Origin: Acinetobacter sp. XS-4
GTDB lineage: Bacteria; Pseudomonadota; Gammaproteobacteria; Pseudomonadales; Moraxellaceae
Assembly (NCBI RefSeq): GCF_023920705.1
Contig: NZ_CP094657.1
Coordinates: 1,054,001 to 1,118,000, forward strand
Direction of reading: 5' to 3'
DNA: 64,000 nt
Within the stretch, counting starts at the first letter, position 1. Each line of letters begins with the position of its first letter. The position numbers and the translations under genes were made by a program. This document shows positions 47,401 to 56,958 of the stretch, one piece after another. The notes under the pieces are model-generated. The model did no database searches and had not been told where the DNA came from. It saw nothing but the letters and a program-made list of their open reading frames with translations.

Positions 47401-47679
47401 GTTACAAAGAAATTATTATTTATTACCCTCTTTAATCAGAGTTTTAGTAATAAAATTATTTTTAGTAGTAAAAGTAAAAAAAGAGTTAAATAGTCGATTT
47501 TTAAAATATTTATAATATATTTTGGTTTTATATTTTATGAATACTTAAAGTCTATATTTTTAATCAGTGTCACAATACAGACTAATATATAAGGTAAAAT
47601 ACCCACTTGGGTTGAATTAAATATTTGATAATAGATAAAAAATAATAATGTGATAACGAACAATATCGAAATCATTAAA

Positions 47680-47708
47680 GCGTCATCATACTGTAACTTA
47701 ATTGTCAT
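47680..47708 (+). promoter_or_regulatory. Pho box upstream of pstS
   Basis: Three heptamers follow one another with an exact 11-base period: GCGTCAT (47680), CTGTAAC (47691), TTGTCAT (47702), each separated by 4 bases. This matches the PhoB site architecture (7-bp direct repeats, 4-bp spacers, CTGTCAT-like). It lies 90 bases before pstS, suggesting induction by phosphate starvation. Confidence 0.75.
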
Positions 47709-47798
47709 ATTTTCTATTCACAATGCAGCTATCGAAGAGCGTACAAGCACTCAACAAAAAGTGACGTACAACCTATTGCATTAATGAGAGAGAACAGA

Positions 47799-48830
47799 AT
47801 GCGCTTAAATCCACGTCAAATCGCAATTGCGTTAGCAGTAACTGGGGCAGCTGTAACAACGACTGCAAATGCAGCTCGTGATACGATTCAAATTGCTGGT
47901 TCTTCAACTGTATTACCATTTGCCAGCGTTGTAGCTGAAGAGTTTGGTAATACATTCCCTCAATTTAAAACTCCTGTAGTTGGTTCTGGCGGTTCTTCTG
48001 CTGGTTTGAAACAATTCTGTCAAGGTGTTGGCGATAACACAATCGACGTTGCTAACGCTTCTCGTAAAATTAAAAGCACTGAAATTGAAGCTTGTAACAA
48101 AGCTGGTGTAAAACAAATTCAAGAAATCAAAATTGGTTACGACGGTATCGTATTTGCGTCTAACTCACATAAAGCAGCTTATAAATTAAAACCTTACCAT
48201 GTGTTTGCTGCTTTAGCTGCACAGTTACCTTCAAAAGGTAAGTTGGTTCCAAACCCATATACAAACTGGAACCAGATTGATAAATCACTTCCAAATGAAC
48301 CAATTACGCTTGTAATTCCTGCATCTAACCACGGTACTCGTGAAGTTTTCCAAGAGAAAATGGTTGATGCTGGTTGTGAATCATATGAATACTTCAAGAG
48401 CCTAGATAAAGATGCTCAGAAGAAAGCATGTTCTACTTTCCGTAAAGATGGCCGTGTAATTGAAATTGCTGGCGACTATACAGAAACTCTAGCTCGCTTA
48501 AAGACTTCTCCAAGTGCAGTAGGCGTGTTTGGTTTAAGTTTCTATGATATGAACCGTGACAAGTTACGTGTAGCAACAGTAAATAACGTTGTTCCATCTG
48601 AGAAAACTGTATTGAACGGTACATATCCTGTGTCTCGTCCATTGTTCTTCTACGTGAAAGGTGAACACTTAAAATCAGTTAAAGGCTTACCGCAATATGT
48701 AGAATATTTCGTAAGCAAAAAAGCAACAGGCAAAGGCTCTAAAGCTGAACGTGATGGCTTAATCGCAATGTCTGATGCAGAACGTGCAAAAGTATTGGCT
48801 GACTTTAAAGCAGGTAAAACTGTTAAATAA
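47799..48830 (+). CDS. pstS: Phosphate ABC transporter, periplasmic binding protein PstS
   Basis: The periplasmic phosphate receptor of the high-affinity Pst system. A signal peptide (MRLNPRQIAIALAVTGA, then TTTANA) leads into the mature start ARDTIQIAGSSTVLPF and the phosphate-binding loop GSGGSSAGLKQFC. The ATG at 47799 has GAGAGAG upstream and a normal signal peptide; an in-frame ATG five codons earlier (47784) has no ribosome-binding site. It is preceded by a Pho box and followed by a hairpin that would leave it more highly expressed than the channel genes. Confidence 0.94.
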   Translation: MRLNPRQIAIALAVTGAAVTTTANAARDTIQIAGSSTVLPFASVVAEEFGNTFPQFKTPVVGSGGSSAGLKQFCQGVGDNTIDVANASRKIKSTEIEACNKAGVKQIQEIKIGYDGIVFASNSHKAAYKLKPYHVFAALAAQLPSKGKLVPNPYTNWNQIDKSLPNEPITLVIPASNHGTREVFQEKMVDAGCESYEYFKSLDKDAQKKACSTFRKDGRVIEIAGDYTETLARLKTSPSAVGVFGLSFYDMNRDKLRVATVNNVVPSEKTVLNGTYPVSRPLFFYVKGEHLKSVKGLPQYVEYFVSKKATGKGSKAERDGLIAMSDAERAKVLADFKAGKTVK

Positions 48831-48843
48831 GTTAGTTTGAATG

Positions 48844-48878
48844 AAGGCTGGTGATCTTGAGAGTTCATCAGCCTTTTT
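48844..48878 (+). terminator. Attenuating terminator between pstS and pstC
   Basis: AAGGCTGGTGA (48844-48854) pairs with TCATCAGCCTT (48865-48875, one G-T wobble), followed by TTTT. It probably reduces transcription into pstCAB relative to pstS. Confidence 0.8.
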
Positions 48879-48930
48879 GTCTAACTTGTTTTTTCCAAAT
48901 TATGACAATTGAGAAAACAGTGGAGAGTAC

Positions 48931-50310
48931 ATGAATCTGCTACTTATCGGTGTGTTGTTAGCCCTTGTGGCAATCGCATATCAACTTGGGCTGAGAAAGA
49001 GCCGTAGCCTAGCAGGTAAGGGAAGCAACTCGGCGATGTTACATTCTCGTCCTGGTTATTATGGTGCACTGGTTGGTCTTTGGTGCGGTATCCCTGCTTT
49101 TTTAATTTTGATCATTTGGAGCTTGGTTGAACCAAGTATTTTAAATCATATTATCTTTAATAATATTCCTGCATCTGTAAGTGCATCACTTGATGAAGCT
49201 GGCAGAAGTGTATTGATTGATCGTGTTCAAGCAATTGCTTCTGGTTTTGGGGTGAGTGATAAACCGGCAGCCTATGAATTAGCTGCTGCTCAACAGTTTG
49301 CAAAATTTCAAACTATTGGCTCTTTTGCCAAATTTGCTGTTGTAGTTTGTGCAGCTTTATTGGGTTTAGTGTGGGCAAAGAAAAAGATTAATCAACAATA
49401 TCGTGCGCGTAATCAGGTTGAACGTGCGATTAATGTTGCTTTGATTTTATGTTCTGGCGTTGCGATTTTGACAACCGTTGGTATTGTGATGTCGATGTTT
49501 GGCGAAGCAATGCACTTCTTCCGTTTTGTAAGCCCGCTTGATTTCTTCTTCGGAACAGAGTGGAACCCAGGCTTTAGTACTTCAGGTAATGCTGAAGGTA
49601 GTTATGGTTTATTGCCATTGCTTTGGGGCACACTCATGGTCAGCGGCATTGCTTTACTCGTTGCCGTACCAATTGGATTAATGATTGCCATTTATTTAGC
49701 TGAATATGCATCTTCGTCGTTACGCTCATGGGCAAAACCGACAATTGAAGTTTTAGCTGGTATTCCAACAATTGTTTATGGTGTTTTTGCCATGATGATT
49801 ATTGGTCCATTTTTCAAGACAGCTGGTGCCTATGTTGGTCTTGAAATTAACGCGACCAGTGCTTTAACTGCTGGTTTCGTGATGGGGATTATGATTATTC
49901 CGTTTGTTTCTTCTTTATCAGACGACATTATTACCCAAGTCCCTCGTGCAATGCGTGACGGTTCTTTGGGGCTTGGAGCAACGAAGTCAGAAACAATTCG
50001 TCAAGTCGTTTTACCTGCTGCGTTACCAGGTATTACGGGCGCCTTTTTATTAGCTGTCTCTCGTGCTGTAGGGGAAACCATGATTGTGGTTTTGGCAGCA
50101 GGCAACAGCCCACTTTTACATGCAAATCCATTTGAAGCTGTTTCGACAGTGACCGTTACGATCGTAAAACAGTTAACTGGTGATACTGACTTTGCCAGCC
50201 CACAAGCTTTGGTTGCATTCGCGTTAGGTCTAACACTCTTTGTGATTACCTTATGTTTAAACATTGTTGCACTGTACATTGTGCGTAAATACCGTGAGCA
50301 ATACGAATGA
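48931..50310 (+). CDS. pstC: Phosphate ABC transporter permease PstC
   Basis: An inner-membrane permease half of the Pst transporter, 459 residues against about 319 in E. coli. The extra length is an N-terminal part with two or three added helices and a soluble loop (residues 80-130). The permease core has the ABC signature AMRDGSLGLGATKSETIRQV near the cytoplasmic EAA loop. GGAG lies five bases before the ATG. It overlaps pstA by 4 bases (ATGA), a sign of coupling. Confidence 0.93.
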   Translation: MNLLLIGVLLALVAIAYQLGLRKSRSLAGKGSNSAMLHSRPGYYGALVGLWCGIPAFLILIIWSLVEPSILNHIIFNNIPASVSASLDEAGRSVLIDRVQAIASGFGVSDKPAAYELAAAQQFAKFQTIGSFAKFAVVVCAALLGLVWAKKKINQQYRARNQVERAINVALILCSGVAILTTVGIVMSMFGEAMHFFRFVSPLDFFFGTEWNPGFSTSGNAEGSYGLLPLLWGTLMVSGIALLVAVPIGLMIAIYLAEYASSSLRSWAKPTIEVLAGIPTIVYGVFAMMIIGPFFKTAGAYVGLEINATSALTAGFVMGIMIIPFVSSLSDDIITQVPRAMRDGSLGLGATKSETIRQVVLPAALPGITGAFLLAVSRAVGETMIVVLAAGNSPLLHANPFEAVSTVTVTIVKQLTGDTDFASPQALVAFALGLTLFVITLCLNIVALYIVRKYREQYE

Positions 50311-51704
50311 GTACATCAAATACATCGTCTCCTATGGATCAGAACGTATTTGATCCACAAGCTGCTGCTGAATCACGTGAACGACGTAAAAAGGTCATCG
50401 AAAAATCTTTGGCTAAGCGTCACCGTAAAGAAAAAGCTTTTCGTTTTGCTGGTTTCTCGGCAGTCGTAATTGGTCTTGCATTCGTTGCGCTGTTGTTTAG
50501 CAGTATTTTGGCAAAAGGTTTACCTGCTTTTTGGCAAACCAGTATGAATGTTCCAATTTACTTCGATCCGAAAGTCATTGATGCAGGTCCTTTACCTGTT
50601 CGTGAGCAGGGAGAAACACCTGCACATTATCAAGAGCGTTATGTCGATTGGCAAACCAAAATGGGTATGGTGGATTGGGATGGCATTATTGTAAATGGAA
50701 TGATTGCCAAAGACCCAGCACTTGCTAGTCAACGTGATCATTTAAGTAGTCTTTATGCGAGCTCAGAGGCTTATCGTTTACGTGACATGGTTTTTGCAGA
50801 CCCATCACTCATTGGTAAAAAAGAAAATCTTAATTTCTTGGGTGATGCCAATGTTGATGTCTGGTTAAAAGGTAATATTGACCGTTCATTGCCAGATGAT
50901 CAGCAACAACTTGAACCAGAAGTACGTAAACTTGCGGATGAACTAAAAGCAAAAGGCGTTCTTGAAAATACGTTCAATTTGAACTTGTTTAAGAATCCGG
51001 ATTCTCGTAGTTCACCAGCAATTAGTGGTCTTGCAGGTGCATTCATGGGTTCATTGTTCATGATGCTGATTGTGATCATTATTGCAATTCCAATTGGTGT
51101 TGCTAGCGCAATCTATCTTGAAGAATTTGCTCCAAAGAATATTGTTACAGACATTATTGAAGTTAACATCAATAACCTTGCGGCTGTTCCTTCAATTGTG
51201 TTTGGTTTACTCGGCGCAGCAATTTTTATTGGCTGGATGCATTTACCTTTATCTGCTCCGTTTGTAGGTGGTTTAGTTTTAAGTTTAATGACACTACCAA
51301 CAGTCATTATTACGACACGTGCTTCATTAAAAGCAGTGCCACCTTCTATTAGACAAGCTGCACTTGGTTTGGGAGCCTCTAAGTTTCAGACCATTTTTCA
51401 CCACGTTTTACCATTAGCTTTACCAGGCATTATGACAGGCTCGATTATTGGTGTTGCCCATGCGCTTGGTGAAACTGCACCTTTACTTTTAATTGGAATG
51501 AGTGCATTCGTTGCAAGTATTCCAACAACTCCATTTGATCAATCAACCGCTTTACCTGTCCAAGTTTACTTATGGCAAGGTAATGAGTTGCGTAACTTCT
51601 TCGAAGGCCGTACTGCCGCTGCGATTATCGTACTACTTGCACTATTGATTGGTTTAAACAGTCTTGCAATTTGGTTACGTAAAAAGTTCGAAGTGCGTTG
51701 GTAA
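50307..51704 (+). CDS. pstA: Phosphate ABC transporter permease PstA
   Basis: The second permease half, 465 residues against about 296 in E. coli. A charged cytoplasmic N-terminus and one helix (residues 47-72) are followed by a periplasmic domain of about 150 residues absent from the E. coli protein. The permease core then starts at about residue 240, with the EAA-loop motif SIRQAALGLGASKFQTIFHH. The long form is common outside enterobacteria. Its ATG overlaps the pstC stop. Confidence 0.93.
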   Translation: MSTSNTSSPMDQNVFDPQAAAESRERRKKVIEKSLAKRHRKEKAFRFAGFSAVVIGLAFVALLFSSILAKGLPAFWQTSMNVPIYFDPKVIDAGPLPVREQGETPAHYQERYVDWQTKMGMVDWDGIIVNGMIAKDPALASQRDHLSSLYASSEAYRLRDMVFADPSLIGKKENLNFLGDANVDVWLKGNIDRSLPDDQQQLEPEVRKLADELKAKGVLENTFNLNLFKNPDSRSSPAISGLAGAFMGSLFMMLIVIIIAIPIGVASAIYLEEFAPKNIVTDIIEVNINNLAAVPSIVFGLLGAAIFIGWMHLPLSAPFVGGLVLSLMTLPTVIITTRASLKAVPPSIRQAALGLGASKFQTIFHHVLPLALPGIMTGSIIGVAHALGETAPLLLIGMSAFVASIPTTPFDQSTALPVQVYLWQGNELRNFFEGRTAAAIIVLLALLIGLNSLAIWLRKKFEVRW

Positions 51705-51717
51705 TAGAGGATAAATT

Positions 51718-52620
51718 ATGAATACTATTGATATTACGAATTCCTTAGAAAAGGATAAGTTAGTGAACACTGAACAATCTCAATTTACAGATAAATCGCA
51801 GAATCATGGCACTTCGTATGTTTCGCATTTTGAACCACACACTTCAAAAAAGCAGAACTCAACCGAAATCAAAATTAGTGCACAAGATGCCCATGTTTAT
51901 TATGGTGATTTTGAAGCGATTAAGGGTATTGACCTCGATATTTACCAAAACGAAGTTATTGCCTTTATTGGACCGTCTGGTTGTGGTAAATCGACCTTTC
52001 TTCGTACGATAAACCGTATGAATGACACCATTGATGGTTGCCGTGTGACAGGTAAGATTACACTCGATAACCACAATATTTATGATCCAAACCTTGATGT
52101 CGTATTATTGCGTGCTCAGGTTGGTATGGTATTCCAGAAGCCAAATCCGTTCCCTAAAACTATTTTTGATAACGTGGCGTATGGTCCTAAACTTCATGGT
52201 CTAGCGCGTAATAAATATGATCTTGAAGAAATTGTTGAAAATAGCTTGCGTAAAGCGGGCCTATGGGATGAAGTGAAAGATCGTTTGAATCAACCGGGTA
52301 CTGGTTTATCAGGTGGTCAGCAACAACGTTTATGTATTGCACGTACCATTGCAGTAAGTCCTGAAGTGATTTTAATGGATGAGCCATGTTCTGCGCTTGA
52401 TCCAATCGCAACAGCAAAAATCGAAGAATTGATTTCTGAATTATCAACGCAATATACAATTGTCATTGTGACTCACTCAATGCAACAGGCGGCACGTGTG
52501 TCTGATCGTACTGCTTATTTCCATTTAGGTGATTTGATTGAAGTCAACTCAACTGAAAAAGTCTTTACTCAACCTGATCATCAGTTGACGGAAGCTTACA
52601 TTACTGGACGATTCGGTTAA
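51718..52620 (+). CDS. pstB: Phosphate ABC transporter ATPase PstB
   Basis: The ATPase of the Pst transporter. Walker [10 protein letters not shown], the ABC signature [16 protein letters not shown], and Walker [14 protein letters not shown] are all visible. The core is the usual 250 residues but it has an extra, hydrophilic N-terminal extension of about 45 residues (Asn/Ser/Thr-rich), giving 300 in total. It lies 13 bases after pstA with a good ribosome-binding site. No phoU follows; a terminator closes the operon. Confidence 0.95.
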   Translation: MNTIDITNSLEKDKLVNTEQSQFTDKSQNHGTSYVSHFEPHTSKKQNSTEIKISAQDAHVYYGDFEAIKGIDLDIYQNEVIAFIGPSGCGKSTFLRTINRMNDTIDGCRVTGKITLDNHNIYDPNLDVVLLRAQVGMVFQKPNPFPKTIFDNVAYGPKLHGLARNKYDLEEIVENSLRKAGLWDEVKDRLNQPGTGLSGGQQQRLCIARTIAVSPEVILMDEPCSALDPIATAKIEELISELSTQYTIVIVTHSMQQAARVSDRTAYFHLGDLIEVNSTEKVFTQPDHQLTEAYITGRFG

Positions 52621-52633
52621 CTAGTTATCCATA

Positions 52634-52663
52634 TAAAAAAAGAGCCATGTGCTCTTTTTTTTA
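52634..52663 (+). terminator. Intrinsic terminator after pstB
   Basis: AAAAAAGAGC, loop CATGT, GCTCTTTTTT, ending the pst operon. Confidence 0.88.
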
Positions 52664-52767
52664 TTTTATAAATGAAAATGAATCTATTTTGCAAAAACGC
52701 TATTGAATTTTAGTCAAAAGAACCACATCTTAAGGCTATAAAAGATAACTTATGAGCTTAGAATTTT

Positions 52768-53730
52768 ATGTTATTCCATTTGCCTAAACTCCCTGCAGAA
52801 ATACGTGTTAGTCATTTAAATGCACGTGTAAATGAACAGAGAAAAAAAATTGCACAAACAACTGCAAGCCGTTTAGAACTTTTACAATTGGCTCAACAAC
52901 TTGCTAAAGAAGCTAAAATTCGTCGTAAAAATAACCAGAAAATCTTTGTTTTAGATTTTAAGGGTGATATCCAAGCTTCAGCAGTTGAAAACATACGAGA
53001 AGAAATTACCCTCATTTTAGCAACTGCTAAAGCAGGTCGTGACCGTGTTGTCGTTCGCCTTGAAAGCCCTGGTGGCATGGTACATGGCTATGGTCTAGCA
53101 GCGGCTCAATTGGTACGCTTACGCGATGCAGGTTTCCATCTGACAATTTGTGTAGACAAAGTGGCTGCAAGTGGCGGCTATATGATGGCATGTATCGCAA
53201 ATGAAATTATTACAGCACCATTTGCTATTGTTGGTTCAATTGGTGTGGTTGCTCAGGTTCCAAATTTTAACCGTCTTTTAAAACAACATAATGTTGATTT
53301 TGAGCTTTACACAGCAGGGCAGTATAAGCGTACTGTGACCATGTTTGGTGAAAATACCCCTGAAGGTAAAGCGAAGTTCGAAGAAGAGCTTCAACAAACT
53401 CATGTGTTATTTAAGCACTTTGTTGAAAAGTATCGACCACAACTTAATGTTGATAAAGTCGCTACAGGTGAGCATTGGTATGGTGAAGATGCACTTAATC
53501 TGAACCTTGTTGATAAATTACAAACATCTGATGAATATCTATTAGCTTTATTACCACAACATGATGTCTATGTAATTAACACGCGTAAGAAAGCGACCTT
53601 GGGTGAAAAGTTGGGTTTGCAAGCGGCACAGATGGCAGATAGCTTGATTCCGGCTGTAATGAATAAAGTTGTAGATAGCTTGGCTAAAGCTAATTCAACC
53701 TTAGTTCAAATACGCGATACTAGATTTTAA
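52768..53730 (+). CDS. sohB: S49 family peptidase, SohB-like, without membrane anchor
   Basis: A signal-peptide-peptidase-like serine protease of the S49 family. It matches E. coli SohB through the catalytic core: VWVLDFKG-like start (IFVLDFKGDIQAS), RLESPGGMVHGYGLAA, catalytic serine in VDKVAASGGYMMAC, and FAIVGSIGVVAQVPNFNR. The catalytic lysine is probably in TAGQYKRT. E. coli SohB has an N-terminal membrane helix; here the protein begins LPAEIRVSHLNARVN, so the helix is missing. An 11-codon ORF in another frame (52752-52787) overlaps the start, which leaves the true start in some doubt. Confidence 0.87.
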   Translation: MLFHLPKLPAEIRVSHLNARVNEQRKKIAQTTASRLELLQLAQQLAKEAKIRRKNNQKIFVLDFKGDIQASAVENIREEITLILATAKAGRDRVVVRLESPGGMVHGYGLAAAQLVRLRDAGFHLTICVDKVAASGGYMMACIANEIITAPFAIVGSIGVVAQVPNFNRLLKQHNVDFELYTAGQYKRTVTMFGENTPEGKAKFEEELQQTHVLFKHFVEKYRPQLNVDKVATGEHWYGEDALNLNLVDKLQTSDEYLLALLPQHDVYVINTRKKATLGEKLGLQAAQMADSLIPAVMNKVVDSLAKANSTLVQIRDTRF

Positions 53731-53751
53731 TTAAGCCAAATTTTGAAATAG

Positions 53752-53780
53752 AGAGTACCTACATAGGTGCTCTTTTTTTA
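53752..53780 (+). terminator. Intrinsic terminator after sohB
   Basis: AGAGTACCT (53752-53760), loop ACAT, AGGTGCTCT (53765-53773, one G-T wobble), followed by seven T. Confidence 0.9.
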
Positions 53781-53867
53781 TGTGAGTAATGATAAAAAAT
53801 TGATTAATATTTGTTTAAGTTTCAATTGTAAAAGTTATAGTTAACTTTTCACTTCTGAGTTTTTGTA

Positions 53868-54485
53868 ATGTCAAAAACATGGTCACACATTGATATTCTT
53901 ATACGCATCTTACATATCATTATTATGCTTGGCTTTATTGGTGCTTACTTTACTGGAGATAATGAAGATCTACACCAAGTCCACATGATGTTTGGTTACA
54001 TACTTCTTATTAGTATTGCTGTGAGAGTGATCTGGCATTTTTTGAGTCCACGTATTTCAAGTACAACACCGTTCGGTATTAAAAAGCGAAGTAACATAGC
54101 AATAAATGCGATCAAGAAATCCTTGAGCCATGCAAACTTTAAGAGTTTTTTTTCTAAAAATTCAATTCATTCAATCAGCATTGCACTCTTTCAAGTTTCA
54201 ATTGTACTTATATTTCTCGTGATTCCAGTTGTGGTGGGATTAGGATATGCAACTGAACATGTTAATTTTTCTTTGAAAGACCTACACGAATTTTTTGCAA
54301 ATTTGTTTTTAGCTTTGGTTTTGTTGCATGTTTCAACTCTTATTCTAAATAGCATTTTTGCAAAACGTTTTCAGGGCTGGAGTATGCTAAAAATGACCTT
54401 GTTAGATGCGAAAATAACTAAATTTTCTGCATTATTTCTTTTGATTCTGATAAGCACTTTTAGCTTCTTTTACTTACGAATGTAA
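53868..54485 (+). CDS. Cytochrome b561-like membrane protein
   Basis: A 205-residue inner-membrane protein with four to five helices. It begins IDILIRILHIIIMLGFIGAY, followed by HQVHMMFGYILLISIAVRV and a later LHEFFANLFLALVLLHVST, the pattern of bacterial cytochrome b561 / hydrogenase b-type subunits, with histidines positioned for heme. The redox partner is unknown. The basic soluble loop between helices 2 and 3 (KKRSNIAINAIKKSLSHAN) is typical. It lies alone between sohB and the Bap-like gene. Confidence 0.8.
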   Translation: MSKTWSHIDILIRILHIIIMLGFIGAYFTGDNEDLHQVHMMFGYILLISIAVRVIWHFLSPRISSTTPFGIKKRSNIAINAIKKSLSHANFKSFFSKNSIHSISIALFQVSIVLIFLVIPVVVGLGYATEHVNFSLKDLHEFFANLFLALVLLHVSTLILNSIFAKRFQGWSMLKMTLLDAKITKFSALFLLILISTFSFFYLRM

Positions 54486-54717
54486 ATGATGGCCTTAATA
54501 TATGAGAAATTTAGTAAATATTCGAATAGGCTGATATGAATTTTATGAGGAGTAGATATTTTAATTAAAAGTCAAAAATAATTATTGATAAATATACTTT
54601 TTGAATTGTGATAAAGACATGCTTTTGATATTTTAAACAGCAATAAAATAGCTTTTAGATGAATCATTTAAAAAGTTAGACATTTAAAAATATAATTGAA
54701 ATTTAGGATAGGAAATA

Positions 54718-56916
54718 ATGACAAGAATAATTGTGGCATCCAAAGAGGGTTTGGACGTTCTACAAGATGGTCAGCTCAATAAAGTGGTTTTAAACCAACC
54801 AACAATCATTCAAATTGGTGTAAGTCAAAAAGATATAGCATCAATGGAAAAGCAGGGGGGAAGTCTTATCATCCATTTAAAAAATGGTGAAACCCTTGTT
54901 TTAGAAAATTTCTTTAATGAAGCAGCAAATACAACAGACCATTCACTTGTTTTTCCGACTGAGCACGGAAAATTTGTTGAAGCACAATTCGATGCACAAG
55001 GTAAGGTGATCGACTATACAGGTCTAAACCATGTCACAGATTTAGCCTATACAAGTACTAGTCAACCAGCTTCAACAATGGCAGTTGATGATTCCCCAAC
55101 TTTTTCGATGGGCAATGTTTTAAAAGCAGGCTTAGCAGTTTTAGCCGCTGAAGGTTTATACCTTTGGGCTTTTGATAAAGATGACAAAGATGATTCATCA
55201 TCTGCGCCGGATTTAATTGCACCTAATCAGCCAACAGCTACTCTGGCCGATGACACTGTTACGATCACGGGTAAGGCCGAAGCTAATGCAAAGATTTATA
55301 TTCAAGATGCGAAGGGACAGATCCTTGCTTCTGGTACTGTCGATAGCAATGGTAATTTTACCATTAAACTTGATAAACCATTGGTAAATGGTGAAAAAGT
55401 AGCTGTTATTGCACAAGATGCTGCTGGTAATAATTCTAAAGCAGCTGTTGTTACTGGTACTAAAGACACAATTGCGCCAGATGCTCCTCAGGCTCAATTA
55501 AATGAAGATGGTTCGATCTTAGATGGTAAAACTGAAGCGAATGCTACTGTAAACGTCTATGATGCTAGCGGAAAATTATTAGGAACTGTAAAAGCAAATT
55601 CAGATGGAATTTTTTCTTTAAAGCTAACTCCACCTTTGACCAGTGAAGCGGGTGGCAAAGTTGTTGCTGTAGATGCAGCAGAGAATAAATCTGAAGCTAC
55701 TCTGATCTTTGCTGGGAAAGATACTATTCTTCCAGAGGTTCCTTTCGTTGAAGTAAATAAAGAAGGAACTGTGGTTGAAGGAAAAACAGAGGCTAATGCA
55801 AAAGTTCAAATAAAAGATGCAGATGGTAAAGTCATTGGAAGTGGTACGGCCAATGCGCAAGGTGAATTTAAAATTACGCTTTCTTCTGCCTTAAAAGAGT
55901 CACAAAAGGCGACAATTATTGTTGAAGATGCGGCAGGTAATACCTCTAAGCCTTTAGAGGTCACCTCTGGCTATGACACTGTAGCGCCAGATAAACCTAC
56001 AGCTACAGTGAATGCAGAAGGAACTTCGGTTACTGGTACTGCTGAAGCCAATTCAAAAATAGAAATTAAAAACTCAGCAGATAAGGTTATTGGTACTGGT
56101 ACAGCAGATGCGAATGGAAAATTTATAATCACTATTTCTCCTGCTTTAACCGATAGCTCGAAAGGTTCTGTAATAGCAATAGACAGTTCAGGAAATAAAT
56201 CTACTGCGCTGGAAATTGTTGGTAGTGATAAAGATACTATAGCTCCTGAGAAACCTATTTTTAATAGAGTGGATAATGATAATGGTACTAGTGTAAAACA
56301 AATTGCTGCTAACTCAGAAACTGATGATTCAACTCCAAAAATTACTGTCAAAGTTGAGTCTCATGCAACGTTGACTATTTACGATAATGGAGTGGCAATT
56401 TCGATCATTAAAGTTGGTCAGGTCGGTGCCAATAATCTATGGTCATTTACACTTGATAAAGATTTAGCTGTTGGGAAACATACGATTACTTTAATTCAAA
56501 CAGACGCAGCAGGACTTACCAGTGAAGTGAGTTCACCATTTACCTTTTATGTGGTCGCACCAAAAGTGGCGAGTACGAGTGAAATTGTCAGTAGTGATGT
56601 AAATGAAGTTGTCCCTTCTGTGGCGGATAGTGTCGGGTTAAATACATTAAAGTTAGTGCAAAACACAGCCAATGAATCGAATAGTCAGCAGCAAAAATCT
56701 GTGCCATTAGATGATTTATTAAAAAGCTCTTCGACTGATGCTTCTGACCCGATCGCAAAAATTTTATCTGCTACAGAGTCTAAACCAGTGGTGCATGAAC
56801 AGAGCGAAGTAAATAATACAGCGAGTGATGTCACAACTAATCTAGAACAGCTTCTACCAAATACGGCTTCTTCAGCTTTATCAAATCTGTTAGATCAAAC
56901 TTATTCAGTCGTCTAA
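54718..56916 (+). CDS. Bap-like repeat protein (BLP2-type) with BapA-prefix N-terminus
   Basis: A 732-residue surface-protein candidate. Residues 1-150 form a BapA-prefix-like domain ending in a hydrophobic stretch (VLKAGLAVLAAEGLYLWAF, 134-152) and a DDKDDSSSAPD linker. Bap-type Ig-like repeats follow, each opening with D-x-I-x-P-like residues at 165, 250, 335, 420 and 506, so the period is 85-86 residues. The fifth copy is diverged. The tail (615-732) is Ser/Thr/Asn-rich, with VPLDDLLKSSS as in larger Bap proteins. No RTX nonapeptides and no adjacent type I secretion genes are seen. It resembles the short BLP2 protein described in Acinetobacter; role in adhesion is inferred. Confidence 0.82.
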   Translation: MTRIIVASKEGLDVLQDGQLNKVVLNQPTIIQIGVSQKDIASMEKQGGSLIIHLKNGETLVLENFFNEAANTTDHSLVFPTEHGKFVEAQFDAQGKVIDYTGLNHVTDLAYTSTSQPASTMAVDDSPTFSMGNVLKAGLAVLAAEGLYLWAFDKDDKDDSSSAPDLIAPNQPTATLADDTVTITGKAEANAKIYIQDAKGQILASGTVDSNGNFTIKLDKPLVNGEKVAVIAQDAAGNNSKAAVVTGTKDTIAPDAPQAQLNEDGSILDGKTEANATVNVYDASGKLLGTVKANSDGIFSLKLTPPLTSEAGGKVVAVDAAENKSEATLIFAGKDTILPEVPFVEVNKEGTVVEGKTEANAKVQIKDADGKVIGSGTANAQGEFKITLSSALKESQKATIIVEDAAGNTSKPLEVTSGYDTVAPDKPTATVNAEGTSVTGTAEANSKIEIKNSADKVIGTGTADANGKFIITISPALTDSSKGSVIAIDSSGNKSTALEIVGSDKDTIAPEKPIFNRVDNDNGTSVKQIAANSETDDSTPKITVKVESHATLTIYDNGVAISIIKVGQVGANNLWSFTLDKDLAVGKHTITLIQTDAAGLTSEVSSPFTFYVVAPKVASTSEIVSSDVNEVVPSVADSVGLNTLKLVQNTANESNSQQQKSVPLDDLLKSSSTDASDPIAKILSATESKPVVHEQSEVNNTASDVTTNLEQLLPNTASSALSNLLDQTYSVV

Positions 56917-56927
56917 AAAACTCTTAA

Positions 56928-56955
56928 AAAAAGCGCTCATTGAGCGCTTTTTTAT
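56928..56955. terminator. Bidirectional terminator after the Bap-like gene
   Basis: AAGCGCTCA (56931-56939) and TGAGCGCTT (56941-56949), with an A run before and T run after. It can also serve the converging YjdF-like gene. Confidence 0.9.
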
Positions 56956-56958
56956 TTA

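Noticed and set aside
55213..56351. Three antisense open frames (94, 78 and 126 residues) inside the Bap-like gene
   Set aside because: They repeat with the repeat units of the real gene and show no start signals; by-products of repetitive coding sequence.
53868..56916. Cytochrome b561-like gene and Bap-like gene as one functional unit
   Set aside because: They are 232 bases apart with no sign of coupling, and no known link exists between the families.
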